Of a stretch of DNA of 64,000 nucleotides, positions 32,631-41,343 are shown piece by piece; position 1 is the stretch's first letter, and the number at the start of each line of letters is the position of its first letter. This stretch comes from Streptomyces sp. cf386. Its GTDB lineage: Bacteria; Actinomycetota; Actinomycetes; Streptomycetales; Streptomycetaceae. The notes beneath the pieces were generated by a model, which saw only the letters and a program-made list of their open reading frames with translations, was not told the origin of the DNA and made no database searches. The translations under genes were made by a program, and so were the position numbers. The DNA lies in assembly GCF_900103585.1 (NCBI RefSeq), contig NZ_FNHV01000017.1, forward strand, positions 127,471 through 191,470, given 5' to 3'.

Positions 32631-33821
32631 ATGGCCCTCCCCTCGATGAACTCCCCGTTCTCCCGTCGGAACCTGTTGCGCGCACTCGGTGGGGGCGTGC
32701 TGGTCGGTGGGCTTGCCGGATGTGGTGTGCGGCCCGCGTACGTGTCGCCCGGCGACCGGGCCGCCACCGACGTCTCCGCCACCGACAAGCGGCTGACCTG
32801 GGCGAACTGGCCGCTGTACATCGACACCGACGACGAGGACGAGACGCGGCGGCCGACGCTGGAGGTCTTCGAGAAACGCACCGGCATCTCGGTCGAATAC
32901 GTCGAGGAGATCAACGACAACGACGAGTTCTTCGGCAAGGTCAGCCCGGCCCTGATGAACCATCAGCGCACCGGCCGCGACCTCATCGTCATCAGCGACT
33001 GGATGTGCGCCCGGTTCGTACGGCTGGGCTGGGTGCAGGAGATGGACCGGGCGCGGCAGCCGAACGTGACGAAGTACCTGGACCCGCAGCTGCGGTCACC
33101 GGCCTTCGATCCCGGACGCGCGTACACGGTGCCGTGGCAGTCCGGCATCACCGGCATCGCGTACAACCACCGCAGGCTGGGCCGCGAGATACGGCACGTC
33201 TCCGACCTGTGGGCGAGCGACCTGAAGGGCCGGGTCACGCTGCTCTCCGGCCTGGACGAGGCCTTCGCGCTGCTCATGCAGGGCAACGGCGTCGACATCA
33301 CCAAGTGGACGGCGGACGACTTCCACACGATCTGCGACCAGGTCGAGAAGCAGGTGCGCGGCGGCCAGATCCGCCGCTTCACCGGCAACGACTACATCAA
33401 GGACCTGTCGAGCGGCGATGTCCTGGCCTGCCAGGCGTACTCCGGCGACGTCATCCAACTCCAGGCCGACGACCCCGACATCCGCTTCGTCGTCCCCGAA
33501 GAGGGCGCCGAACTCTGGTCGGAGTCCCTGATGATCCCCAACCTGGCCCGCCACAAGGCCAACGCCGAGCGGCTGATCGACTACTACTACGAGCCCGAGG
33601 TCGCCGCGGAGCTGGCCGCCTGGGTCAACTACGTCTGCCCGGTCCCGGCCGCCCAGGACGTCCTCGCCTCCGCCAAGGACGAGGAGACCGCCGCCCTGGC
33701 CGAGGATCCGCTGATCTTTCCGGACAAGGCGATGCGGGGGCGCCTGGCGATCGCGCGGGACATCACGGCCGGGGAGCGGGTGGGGTTCGCCAAGCGGTGG
33801 AACGTGATCGCGGGGTTGTAG
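32631..33821 (+). CDS. Polyamine ABC transporter substrate-binding lipoprotein (orphan PotD-like)
   Basis: About 396 residues. The N terminus has a Tat-like motif SRRNLLRALGGG and lipobox GGLAGC, so it is a lipoprotein probably exported folded. The mature region matches PotD: NWPLYIDTDDEDETRRPTLE, then FEKRTGISVEYVEEINDND and FFGKVSPAL, with RRFTGNDYIKDLSSGD. The Trp, Tyr and Asp positions that line the polyamine pocket look present. It is clearly paralogous to the binding protein at 46154-47401. No permease or ATPase genes adjoin it. The start is uncertain (32595, 32631 or 32646); none has a strong ribosome-binding site. Confidence 0.87.
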   Translation: MALPSMNSPFSRRNLLRALGGGVLVGGLAGCGVRPAYVSPGDRAATDVSATDKRLTWANWPLYIDTDDEDETRRPTLEVFEKRTGISVEYVEEINDNDEFFGKVSPALMNHQRTGRDLIVISDWMCARFVRLGWVQEMDRARQPNVTKYLDPQLRSPAFDPGRAYTVPWQSGITGIAYNHRRLGREIRHVSDLWASDLKGRVTLLSGLDEAFALLMQGNGVDITKWTADDFHTICDQVEKQVRGGQIRRFTGNDYIKDLSSGDVLACQAYSGDVIQLQADDPDIRFVVPEEGAELWSESLMIPNLARHKANAERLIDYYYEPEVAAELAAWVNYVCPVPAAQDVLASAKDEETAALAEDPLIFPDKAMRGRLAIARDITAGERVGFAKRWNVIAGL

Positions 33822-33848
33822 GGGTTGTAGGGGTACGGCGGTCACGTC

Positions 33849-34095
33849 CCGGCAGCGTCGTCCTCCGAGAGCAGTGCGTTCACGCGTTGCAGCAACATCG
33901 GTGACACCCACCTCGACCGTGACGGCATGCGCCGCTTCGCCCTCGGAATGGAACAGACCTTTCCCGACTCGCGAAGTGGTCGGCCGCACGCCCCGGCCGA
34001 ACCGCCGGTCGCGGTCAACGACGACGGACCGCGGAACATGCTGCTCGTACAGAACCTGCGCGACGTGCCGACACCGCACCAGGGCGGGAAGTTGA
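33849..34095 (+). pseudogene. Remnant of an alpha/beta-hydrolase (tripeptidyl aminopeptidase-like) gene
   Basis: A frame without a start reads SNIGDTHLDRDGMRRFALGM, then PAEPPVAVNDDGPRNMLLVQ and NLRDVPTPHQGG. The last parts match the C-terminal TAP-like domain of secreted Streptomyces S33 peptidases, where GPRN-LLVQN-RDPATP leads to the catalytic Asp. The N-terminal domain, the nucleophile Ser and the region with the catalytic His are missing. It sits in the 424-base gap between the binding-protein gene and the GH5 gene, which otherwise holds nothing I recognise. Confidence 0.5.
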
Positions 34096-34245
34096 GCGGA
34101 CGGCCCTGCGGTTCTGCGTTCTTGATGAAATTTGGTGTGCAGATATGTTGACCCTTGTTCGAGATCGCCTCTACTTTGCGGGAGCCACAGAGCCGCCGGC
34201 CTGCACCTGGGGTTGCGCGGACGGAACTACCCAGAAGGGGATGTC

Positions 34246-35286
34246 GTGCCACGAAAGAACCATCGCCGAACAGCTTGCCTGGGGGCCTTGCTGGCCGGCG
34301 CCACGGCATTCGGCGGAGCCCTCACCTCCCCGGCGTCCGCCGCTCCCGCAGCCGCCTCCCGCCATGCCCCGCCGCCGCCCGTCAGCGACTTCCGCGGGGT
34401 CAACTGGGCCGACCCGCGCGACAACTACGCCGATGACGCGGTCGTACCCTCGGGCCTGTCCACCTCCGACAGCTACGCCACGACCTACGCCAAGTCCAGG
34501 GCGATCATCGGCGGGTTCGCCAAGCTCGGCGCCAACACGGTGCGTCTGCCGGTCAATCCGACGTCCGTGAACGGCCCGTTCTGGAAGTCGTACCGGGGTG
34601 CGATCGACGCCGCCACAGCCAGGGGCTTCAAGGTCATCCTGGGCTACTGGGAGGCCGACAACGCCAAGGACGGCAAGATAGACGACCAGGCGTCCTGGGA
34701 CCGGATGTGGGCGCGGATCACCTCCGCCTACGGGCGTAACTCCAAGGCGTACTTCGAGCCGATGAACGAGCCGTTCGGCTACACCGCCCAGGAGTGGACC
34801 GACATCGCCGCGAAGTGGGTGAACACCCACCGGGACGTGCCCCGCGACCGGATCCTCATCAGCGGTTACAAGTACAGCGAGGACGTCAAGCCGGTCTGCG
34901 CCGACAGCCGACTCGACGGCACCCGGATCGCCCTGCACAACTACGGCTTCTGGCACACCGACTGGACCAGCGTCGACCAATGGAAGGCGGACTTCAAGGA
35001 GCGCATCGGCACCTGCGCCTCGCGCACCATCCTCGACGAGTTCGGCGCGACCATGACCTCCGGCCTGGACTACAACGGCCCGGTCAACGGCTCCAGCGAG
35101 GTCGCCTACATCCAGGCCGCGACCGACACCATCCGGGAGTTGGGCCTGGGCTCGGTCTACTGGCCCGGCCTGCGCAACGGTGACACCTACTCCCTCACCA
35201 CCCTCCAGGGCACCGGCACCCGCCTCAGCCTGACGGTGAACAACCAGAGCGGGCTCGACCGCCTGCACTGGGCCTGGAAGCAGTGA
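34246..35286 (+). CDS. Secreted glycoside hydrolase family 5-like enzyme
   Basis: 346 residues. The signal peptide is basic (MPRKNHRRT) then hydrophobic (LGALLAGATAFGGAL), with cleavage near ASA-AP. The catalytic (beta/alpha)8 domain has the GH5 pattern: NTVRLPVNP, the acid/base Glu in FEPMNEPFG (E175) and the nucleophile in ILDEFGA (E265). Substrate is unclear; cellulase, beta-mannanase or another beta-glycanase are options. There is no carbohydrate-binding module. AGAAGGGG 5 bases before GTG 34246 decides the start. Confidence 0.87.
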   Translation: MPRKNHRRTACLGALLAGATAFGGALTSPASAAPAAASRHAPPPPVSDFRGVNWADPRDNYADDAVVPSGLSTSDSYATTYAKSRAIIGGFAKLGANTVRLPVNPTSVNGPFWKSYRGAIDAATARGFKVILGYWEADNAKDGKIDDQASWDRMWARITSAYGRNSKAYFEPMNEPFGYTAQEWTDIAAKWVNTHRDVPRDRILISGYKYSEDVKPVCADSRLDGTRIALHNYGFWHTDWTSVDQWKADFKERIGTCASRTILDEFGATMTSGLDYNGPVNGSSEVAYIQAATDTIRELGLGSVYWPGLRNGDTYSLTTLQGTGTRLSLTVNNQSGLDRLHWAWKQ

Positions 35287-35313
35287 CAGCGGCGCGACAG
35301 CCGTGACGCCCCG

Positions 35314-36666
35314 CTAGAGGAACGGCCCCCGCCGATGCACCGCCGTCCGCCCCACCGTCGCCGCCAGCTTGCGCAACCGGCGCCAGTCCATGCGGGGGCC
35401 GCGCGGGGGGACTCCGGGGCGTTTGCGGGGGACGCGGACGCGTAGGGCGCCGGGGGTGATGCGGCAGTGGACCGGGGCGGGCAGGACCATGGCCTCGCCG
35501 TCGATGCCGGCCTCGATCTCCGCGCGGTCGGCCTCGATGACCACGTCGGGCGCGGTGAGGATGGTGAGGCCGCGCGGCGCGGGGTCGATGATCAGCGCGG
35601 CGGCCTCGGCCGCGCTGTCCACCCTGATGCCGAGCACTCCGAGGACGCCGGCGTCGAGGCGGTCGCGGCGGCCGAGTCCGAAGGGATCGTCGGTGCGGTA
35701 GGGGTTGTTGCTGACCAGCACGGCGTGCGGGGCGTCGAGCGTCGTGCCCGCCGCGCGTGCGGTCAGCAGCGGGCCCTGCTGGCGGCTGAGCAGGTCGGGC
35801 AGCAGCTCCAGGGTGGTGCCGATCTTGTCGTCGCGGTAGGAGGGGCTCTGCACGATGGCCGCGTACGCCCCGAAGGACGCGTTGTTGACGAAGGGGCGGC
35901 CGCTCGCGAACCCGAGGTCGACGCGGAGTTCCACGCCGTCGGTGAGCGCGTCGAGGCAGGCGGCGGGGTCGTCGCGGTCGAGGCCGAGGTCCATGGCGAA
36001 GTGGTTGCGGGTGCCGGCGCTGATCACCAGGAACGGGATGTCGTACGCGGCGGCGATGGCCGCGACCAGCGCCTGGGTGCCGTCCCCGCCCGCGACACCC
36101 AGTAGATCCGCGCCCTGCGCCACGGCCTCGCGGGCCAGGGCGGTGACGTCCTGGTGCTCGTCCGCGTCGAGGAGGATGACATGGGCGCCGAGCTGCTCGG
36201 CCCGCTCCTTGAGCGCGAAGCGGACCACCTTGCCGCCGCCCGAGCGCGGGTTCATGATCAGATACGGCCGCTTCGGTGGCGCCGCCTTCCGCTCCCGCAT
36301 CACCCGCACTCGCGTGCTGCCCGTGCCCCGCAGCGCGTACCGGCCGCTCCACACGGCCAGCGTCCATAGCGCCACGGACACCAGCAGCGCCCAGAAGAGG
36401 GTCGCCGCGAACAGGGCGACAAGGGCGGCCGGCACCACCACGGCCAGCACGGCCGCCGCCCAGCGCAGCGGGCCGCGCAGGGTCAGCGTCCACCACACCG
36501 CGACCGCGCTGAGGCACAGCCCCGCGGCGCCGGCCACCAGCAGCAGCACACCGCCGACCCCGCCGTAGGCGAGCGGCACGAGCACCGCGAGCCCCGCCGC
36601 GGCCAACGCCGTACGCGCCGCCCACCGCTGACCTCGGTAGGCCCGCTCGCTCAAGTCCCAGCTCAT
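35314..36666 (-). CDS. Membrane-bound diacylglycerol kinase-like (DagK catalytic domain) protein
   Basis: 450 residues. The N terminus carries four transmembrane segments (about residues 20-120). A DAGK catalytic domain follows: YLIMNPRSGGGKV, LLGVAGGDGTQALVAA, ISAGTRNHFAMDLGLDR and FVNNASFGAYA. The GGDGT nucleotide-binding motif is intact. Such proteins phosphorylate diacylglycerol or other lipids such as sphingosine- or undecaprenol-like alcohols; the N-terminal membrane domain is an actinomycete feature. ATG 36666 follows GGAGAGATC. It is convergent with the GH5 gene. Confidence 0.86.
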   Translation of the reverse strand: MSWDLSERAYRGQRWAARTALAAAGLAVLVPLAYGGVGGVLLLVAGAAGLCLSAVAVWWTLTLRGPLRWAAAVLAVVVPAALVALFAATLFWALLVSVALWTLAVWSGRYALRGTGSTRVRVMRERKAAPPKRPYLIMNPRSGGGKVVRFALKERAEQLGAHVILLDADEHQDVTALAREAVAQGADLLGVAGGDGTQALVAAIAAAYDIPFLVISAGTRNHFAMDLGLDRDDPAACLDALTDGVELRVDLGFASGRPFVNNASFGAYAAIVQSPSYRDDKIGTTLELLPDLLSRQQGPLLTARAAGTTLDAPHAVLVSNNPYRTDDPFGLGRRDRLDAGVLGVLGIRVDSAAEAAALIIDPAPRGLTILTAPDVVIEADRAEIEAGIDGEAMVLPAPVHCRITPGALRVRVPRKRPGVPPRGPRMDWRRLRKLAATVGRTAVHRRGPFL

Positions 36667-36772
36667 GATCTCTCCGTTCGCCGCGGACATCGTAGAGCGG
36701 GCGCGTTACGGGCGCGTCCGGCGCGGGCCGCACATCGGCGATCAGGGAGGGGAGCACGGGGAATCTACTTTT

Positions 36773-36784
36773 GAACATGTTCAA
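36773..36784. promoter_or_regulatory. Palindrome TGAACATGTTCA upstream of the membrane-protein gene
   Basis: A perfect 12-base palindrome 20 bases before ATG 36805, between that gene and the divergent kinase gene. Its symmetry and place suggest a repressor site (for example TetR- or GntR-type). No regulator is known. Confidence 0.45.
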
Positions 36785-36804
36785 CGCTGCCGTACGCTAC
36801 CCCC

Positions 36805-37341
36805 ATGAGCGACAGAGCCGCCCTGCTCAAGGGCATCCGCGTCTGGCTGGCCCTTTTCGTCGTCTGCCTGGTGCTCAGTGGCGCCACGGCCTTCCCCCTC
36901 GTCCACGAACTGCGCTGGACCGAGGACCTGTTGCGCGCCCTGTCCGTGCCGGAGCACCTGCCCGGCCTCATGGACTGGGTCGAGCGCGTCCGGCGCGGGC
37001 TCGACACCGCCGACGCCGACTACCCCTTCCTGCTCTACGGCACCGACTGGCTGGCCTTCGCCCACCTCGTCATCGCGGTCGCCTTCTACGGCCCCTACCG
37101 CGACCCGGTCCGCAACATCTGGGTCGTCGAGTTCGGGATGATCGCCTGCGCCGGCATCATCCCGCTGGCCCTGATCTGCGGGCCGATCCGCGGCATCCCC
37201 TTCTGGTGGTCGGTGATCGACATGTCCTTCGGCGTCTTCGGGGTGATCCCGCTCTACGTCGTACGGAAGAAGATCAAGCGGCTGGAGGCGCTGACCGAGC
37301 GGTCGGCACCTCCAGCCGCTGCCGCCGTCGTCAGCGGTTGA
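36805..37341 (+). CDS. Small multipass membrane protein of unknown function
   Basis: 178 residues with four hydrophobic segments: VWLALFVVCLVLSGATAF, WLAFAHLVIAVAFYG, FGMIACAGIIPLALICG and FWWSVIDMSFGVFGVIPLYV. The loop YGPYRDPVRNIWVVEFGMI is distinctive. Polar residues within the segments suggest a transporter, sensor or enzyme, but no family was recognised. A TGAACATGTTCA palindrome (36773-36784) upstream could be an operator. Its 3' end overlaps the convergent serine hydrolase gene by 11 bases. Confidence 0.75.
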   Translation: MSDRAALLKGIRVWLALFVVCLVLSGATAFPLVHELRWTEDLLRALSVPEHLPGLMDWVERVRRGLDTADADYPFLLYGTDWLAFAHLVIAVAFYGPYRDPVRNIWVVEFGMIACAGIIPLALICGPIRGIPFWWSVIDMSFGVFGVIPLYVVRKKIKRLEALTERSAPPAAAAVVSG

Positions 37342-38494
37342 ACGCCGGGAAGGCGAAGCGTCGGGCGATGGCCTCGCCGTCGCCCCTCGCGTCGGTCGAG
37401 TTGACGGAGTAGACGACGGTCCGGGACAGATTGCGGGTCGCCGCGACGACCGTGTGGTAGCCGGGGCGGGATCCCGTCTTGGCCCAGACCGTTTGGCCGT
37501 TCAGCTCGAACGGCGTGAACGGCGCGGCCATCGTGGCGTCCACCGCCTTCGGCACCGCGAACATCTCCTTCAGCTGCGGCTCGGGGACGACACGCCCCTC
37601 GAACACGCCCACCAGCAGCCGTTCGAGGTCCGCGGTCGTCGAGATCATGTCTCCGGCCGCCCATCGGTCGGACATGTTCCAGTCGGTCACGTCCACCAGC
37701 TTTCCGTCGATCCACTCGTAGCCGCGGTTGTGCGGACCGTGGACGCGGGGGTCGGGGCCGTCGGGGAACGACGTGTGCCGCATGCCGAGCGGGCGGAAGA
37801 TCCGTACGGCCGCCTGGTGGGCGTACGAGTCGCCGGTGACCCTCTCGATCAGCATGGCCAGCACGGTGTAGTGGATGTTGCCGTAGACCTGCCGCTCGCC
37901 GGGCGCGTACTCGGGGTCCGGCCCCTTGGCGACGGACGCGGCGACGACTTCGGCCGGGGTCAGGGTCTCGAAGCGGTGCGGGTACATCTCCTCGGTGGTG
38001 TCGCCGAGCGACGCCCCCGGCCGCAGTCCGCTGGTGAAGTTCAGCAACTGCCGTACGGTGATGGGCGCGAAGTCCTCGGTGAGCAGGCCGGGCAGGTACT
38101 GCTGCACCGTGCCGTCGAGGGAGATCCGCCCCTCGGCGGCGAGTTGCAGCGCGATCGCCGCGGTCACGACCTTCGTCGTCGAACCGGCCCGGAAGCGGGC
38201 GTTCTCCAGCGCCGGGGCCCCGGTTCTCAGGTCGCGCACCCCGGCCGACCCGTGCCAGCTCCCCTTGCCGCCGACGCGGATCAGCGCGGCCGTCGCGTCC
38301 TTGTCGGGCAGTCCGGCGAGCGCCGCGCACAGGGCCTTGACGTCGGGACCGTCCTCCGGGGCGGTCTCGATCGCCTGCGCGGAGCACGACGATGACGACG
38401 CGGGGCGCGCGGAGGCCGTGCCCGCCAGCGGCAGTGCGGTCAGGGTCAGGACCAGCGCGGAGGTGAGGAGGGTGGGAAGCGGGCGTACGTGCAT
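37331..38494 (-). CDS. Secreted serine hydrolase (beta-lactamase/D-Ala-D-Ala carboxypeptidase family)
   Basis: 387 residues. A signal peptide (MHVRPLPTLLTSALVLTLTA) ends near ASA-RP. The class C-type catalytic motifs are complete: SxxK in RAGSTTKVV, YxN in VYGNIHYTVL and KTG in WAKTGSRPGYHT. This resembles Streptomyces R61 DD-peptidase and esterase-like relatives, acting on cell-wall peptides or small esters outside the cell. AGGAG before ATG 38494 sets the start. It overlaps its convergent neighbour by 11 bases. Confidence 0.88.
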   Translation of the reverse strand: MHVRPLPTLLTSALVLTLTALPLAGTASARPASSSSCSAQAIETAPEDGPDVKALCAALAGLPDKDATAALIRVGGKGSWHGSAGVRDLRTGAPALENARFRAGSTTKVVTAAIALQLAAEGRISLDGTVQQYLPGLLTEDFAPITVRQLLNFTSGLRPGASLGDTTEEMYPHRFETLTPAEVVAASVAKGPDPEYAPGERQVYGNIHYTVLAMLIERVTGDSYAHQAAVRIFRPLGMRHTSFPDGPDPRVHGPHNRGYEWIDGKLVDVTDWNMSDRWAAGDMISTTADLERLLVGVFEGRVVPEPQLKEMFAVPKAVDATMAAPFTPFELNGQTVWAKTGSRPGYHTVVAATRNLSRTVVYSVNSTDARGDGEAIARRFAFPAFNR

Positions 38495-38781
38495 CTGCTG
38501 CTCCTGGAGGTGGGTGGGGATGTCCGGTGGAAGTTCCGTGATCATCCTCAGGGCGTTCGGGCCTCCGCCGGATCGTCGGTGAGGAGGGGCTGCGACCCTG
38601 GCGAAGCCCGGAGCAAGTGCCGTACAGAACAAGGGTGTTGTCAGGGATCGCCCTTACGGGCGTCGGTCCGGGAGCGGTCTGCGACAGTCCTCGCCACCGG
38701 TTGCCGAAAAAGTGTTATCGACCCCCTCTTCACTGCGTCTCCACTCGCGTCCCGTCATCCCCCACACCCGGGAGAACTCCC
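38495..38781. other. Intergenic region ahead of the small ORF and fused sigma factor gene
   Basis: 287 bases between the divergent serine hydrolase gene and the small ORF. It must carry both promoters. TTGCCGAAAAAGTGTTATCG (38700-38719) is an AT-richer segment in this very GC-rich stretch and a plausible promoter site. No gene was recognised. Confidence 0.5.
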
Positions 38782-38871
38782 ATGCCCCGCCCGCCCCGGA
38801 AGCGGAATGTGACCTCCGACATAGCCAACAGTGCAGGTCAGGCTGAGAAGGTGCGTACGGGCAGCAAATGA
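38782..38871 (+). CDS. Small ORF (29 aa) translationally coupled to the sigma factor gene
   Basis: ATG 38782 follows GGGAG by 8 bases and encodes a basic peptide (begins MPRPPRKRNVTSD, ends KVRTGSK). Its stop overlaps ATG 38868 of the sigma gene (ATGA). It could be a leader peptide setting sigma factor translation. It may instead be chance, since the sigma gene could start at GTG 38889 after GGGAGAGGA. Confidence 0.45.
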   Translation: MPRPPRKRNVTSDIANSAGQAEKVRTGSK

Positions 38872-40571
38872 CCCGGGAGAGGACGTACGTGGACGAGGCA
38901 GCCGGCAGGCAGTGGCGCGCCACCATCGCGGCGGCGCAGGCCGGTGACCGGCAGGCGCTGGACGAACTGGTCGAGGGCTGGCTTCCGCTCGTCTACAACG
39001 TGGTCGGGCGCGCCCTGAACGGCCACGCCGACGTCGACGACGTCGTCCAGGAGACCATGCTGCGCGCCGTCGACAACCTCGGCTCGCTGCGCGACCCGGA
39101 CAGCTTCCGCTCCTGGCTCGTCGCCATCGCCATGCGCCAGATACGGGACCGCGCGCGCCGCAGACAGCCCGCCCCCCTCGATGAGTCGGCCGCGCGCGAG
39201 GCCACCGACTTCGCCGAACTCACCGTGCTGCGGCTGCAGTTGGAGGGGCAGCGCCGCGAGGTCGCGGAGGCGGTGCGCTGGCTGGACGACGAGGACCGGC
39301 AGCTGCTGTCGCTGTGGTGGCTGGAGGTCGCGGGCGAGCTGACCCGGCGTGAACTGGCCGCCGCGGCCGGCATCAGCCGGCAGCACGCCGCGGTCCGCGT
39401 CCAGCGGGTGAAGGAACGGCTGGAGACCGCGCGCGGCATCGTCCGGGCCCTGGACGGCGCCTGCCCCGGCCTGCGCGATCTGACCGGCCGCTGGAACGGC
39501 CGACCCGACTCGGTCTGGCGCAAGCGACTGGCCCGGCACATCAGGGGCTGCGGCTACTGCGGCGACACCCGCGAGGCCGTCGTACCGGCGGAACGCCTCC
39601 TCGTCGGCATCGCCCTCGTCCCGATCCCCGTCGGCTTCACCCTCTCCCTGGCCTTCGGCGGCAAGACGGCGGTCGCGGCGACGGCCACGGCGACCTCCGT
39701 CGGCTGGTCCGCCAAGGTGATGGCCGCGATCACCCAGCCCGCCGTCGCGGTGACGGCCGGCGCGACGTTCGTCGCGGGCGGCGCCTACGTCGTCACCCAG
39801 ACCCCGGACGCCCCGCCCCCGCGTGCGTCCGCCCCGACGGCGGCCAGCACGGCCCGCCCGCCGTCGTCACCCACGCCGTCCGTGTCACCGTCGGCGACGC
39901 CCTCACCGTCGCCGTCACAGACGCGCAAGGTCGAGCTGTACGGCACGGTCGTCGACGCCGTCGACCAGGCCCCCGACCCGAACACCGAACCGGCCGCCCT
40001 GCCGCGCCGCCCCGAGTCCGGCATCACCAGCACCGGCGGCGCGCACGCCGTGATGAACCACCGCGGCGACAGCGTCACACTCACCGGCCAGGGCTATGTC
40101 CTCGTCCGCTGGCAGATCTCGCCGCAGTACCGGTCGGGCAGCCTCGTCATGCCGGCCTGGACCGGCCTGAAGGGCAGGCTCTTCCACGTCGCCTCGGGCG
40201 GCGGCCGCCGCATGGACGACCAGGTCAGCAGCACCGACACCTCCGCCACCGGCATGGGCAACTCGACCACCGGCTACGCCGTCCCGCCGTCCGGCACCCA
40301 GCAGATGTGGCAGAACGAGTGGTTCTACGTCGACGGCAGCGTCACCCTCGTCCAGAACGAACGCGGCGCCGACTACGGCCTGAGCGTGTTCCCGTCGAAC
40401 TGGAAGGCCGTGAACGAGGACATCAACTACGGCCCACCCGACGGCGCGACCCGCTACGGCCTCGTCCGCGACACCGGCAAGGACGACACACCTGTTCCGC
40501 AGTACGTCACCCGCGCGACCCCCGTGGACGCGGCGACCGTGCCTCAGAAGTCCCGGGTGCAGCGCTCCTGA
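38868..40571 (+). CDS. ECF sigma factor fused to a zinc-finger, membrane and extracytoplasmic domain (ECF52-like)
   Basis: 567 residues. Residues about 15-200 are an ECF sigma factor: region 2 (DVDDVVQETMLRAVDNLGSL, FRSWLVAIAMRQIRDRARRR) and region 4 (LSLWWLEVAGELTRRELAAA, then GISRQHAAVRVQRVKERLE). Next is HIRGCGYC, an H-x3-C-x2-C zinc motif (H224, C228, C231) of the type found in ZAS anti-sigma factors. Hydrophobic segments (about 244-265 and 285-310) then precede a Pro/Ser/Thr-rich linker and an extracytoplasmic domain (about 350-567) with the repeated-strand look of a ligand-binding module. The single chain thus seems to join sigma factor, anti-sigma-like switch and external sensor. AGGAC-rich sequence allows a start at 38868 or 38889. 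Confidence 0.88.
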   Translation: MTRERTYVDEAAGRQWRATIAAAQAGDRQALDELVEGWLPLVYNVVGRALNGHADVDDVVQETMLRAVDNLGSLRDPDSFRSWLVAIAMRQIRDRARRRQPAPLDESAAREATDFAELTVLRLQLEGQRREVAEAVRWLDDEDRQLLSLWWLEVAGELTRRELAAAAGISRQHAAVRVQRVKERLETARGIVRALDGACPGLRDLTGRWNGRPDSVWRKRLARHIRGCGYCGDTREAVVPAERLLVGIALVPIPVGFTLSLAFGGKTAVAATATATSVGWSAKVMAAITQPAVAVTAGATFVAGGAYVVTQTPDAPPPRASAPTAASTARPPSSPTPSVSPSATPSPSPSQTRKVELYGTVVDAVDQAPDPNTEPAALPRRPESGITSTGGAHAVMNHRGDSVTLTGQGYVLVRWQISPQYRSGSLVMPAWTGLKGRLFHVASGGGRRMDDQVSSTDTSATGMGNSTTGYAVPPSGTQQMWQNEWFYVDGSVTLVQNERGADYGLSVFPSNWKAVNEDINYGPPDGATRYGLVRDTGKDDTPVPQYVTRATPVDAATVPQKSRVQRS

Positions 40572-40589
40572 ACGACGACCCGTGCGTGC

Positions 40590-41288
40590 CTAGGCCTTGT
40601 CCGCCTGGGCGGTGCGCAGTCCGAGGAGGACCTCCACGCGGTTCGTCGTGATCGAGTCGACGCCGATGTCCAGCAGGCGACGCATGGAGCGGCGGGTGTC
40701 CGGGGTCCAGACGGAGAGCAGGTAGCCGTCGTGGTGGACGCGCTCGGCGAGGGCGTGGTCGACCAGGCCGAAGCGGTAGTTGAGCCAGTGCGGGCGTATC
40801 GCGTCCAGCAGCGCGGGGCGCGGCGGCGCCAACGTCGTCCAGGTCAGGGCGATCTCGGCGGCCGGGTCGGCGGCGCGTACGGCGAGCATCTCCCGGGCGC
40901 CCGCGCAGTAGTACACGCGGTCCTGCGCCCCGCACTCGCGCACCACGCCCACGATCCGGCGTGCCGCCCGCACATCGGGTGTGCCCGGCAGGTCGAGCAT
41001 CACCCGGCTCCCGTCGCACACCGCCAACGCCTCCTCCAACGTCGGCACCCCACCCGCCGTCAGCCCGCGCACCTCGGCCGCCGACAGCGCGTTCAGCGGC
41101 CGGTCGTGCTCCCAGAGCCGCTTCAGCGTCTCGTCGTGCAACAGCACGGGCACGCCGTCCTTGGCGAGCCGTACGTCGATCTCCACCGCGTCCGTGCCGA
41201 GTCGGAGCGCGGAGCGCAGCGAGTCGAGCGTGTTCTCGCGGACGCGGTAGGGGGTGCCGCGGTGGGCGACGGCGGTCACGTTCTGCAT
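40590..41288 (-). CDS. Glycerophosphodiester phosphodiesterase (GDPD)
   Basis: 232 residues. The GDPD TIM-barrel motifs are present: HRGTPYRVRENTLDSLRSAL, then TDAVEIDVRLAKDGVPVLLHDETLKR (read in parts: EIDVRLAKDG and VLLHDETL), with the catalytic His pair and metal-binding Glu/Asp. The C-terminal WTPDTRRSMRRLLDIGVDSI and TTNRVEVL are typical. It hydrolyses glycerophosphodiesters to glycerol-3-phosphate and alcohol. There is no signal peptide, so it is cytoplasmic. ATG 41288 starts immediately before the first motif. It follows the adenosine deaminase-like gene by 55 bases on the same strand, a likely operon. Confidence 0.88.
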   Translation of the reverse strand: MQNVTAVAHRGTPYRVRENTLDSLRSALRLGTDAVEIDVRLAKDGVPVLLHDETLKRLWEHDRPLNALSAAEVRGLTAGGVPTLEEALAVCDGSRVMLDLPGTPDVRAARRIVGVVRECGAQDRVYYCAGAREMLAVRAADPAAEIALTWTTLAPPRPALLDAIRPHWLNYRFGLVDHALAERVHHDGYLLSVWTPDTRRSMRRLLDIGVDSITTNRVEVLLGLRTAQADKA

Positions 41289-41343
41289 GGGCACATTCTG
41301 GTGGGAGCGGGGGCCGACGGGGAGGCGGGGAGCGGCGGTGGGC

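Noticed and set aside
33842..34309. Minus-strand frame (155 codons) between the binding protein and GH5 genes
   Set aside because: It shows no motif and covers the plus-strand peptidase remnant, which gives recognisable family sequence.
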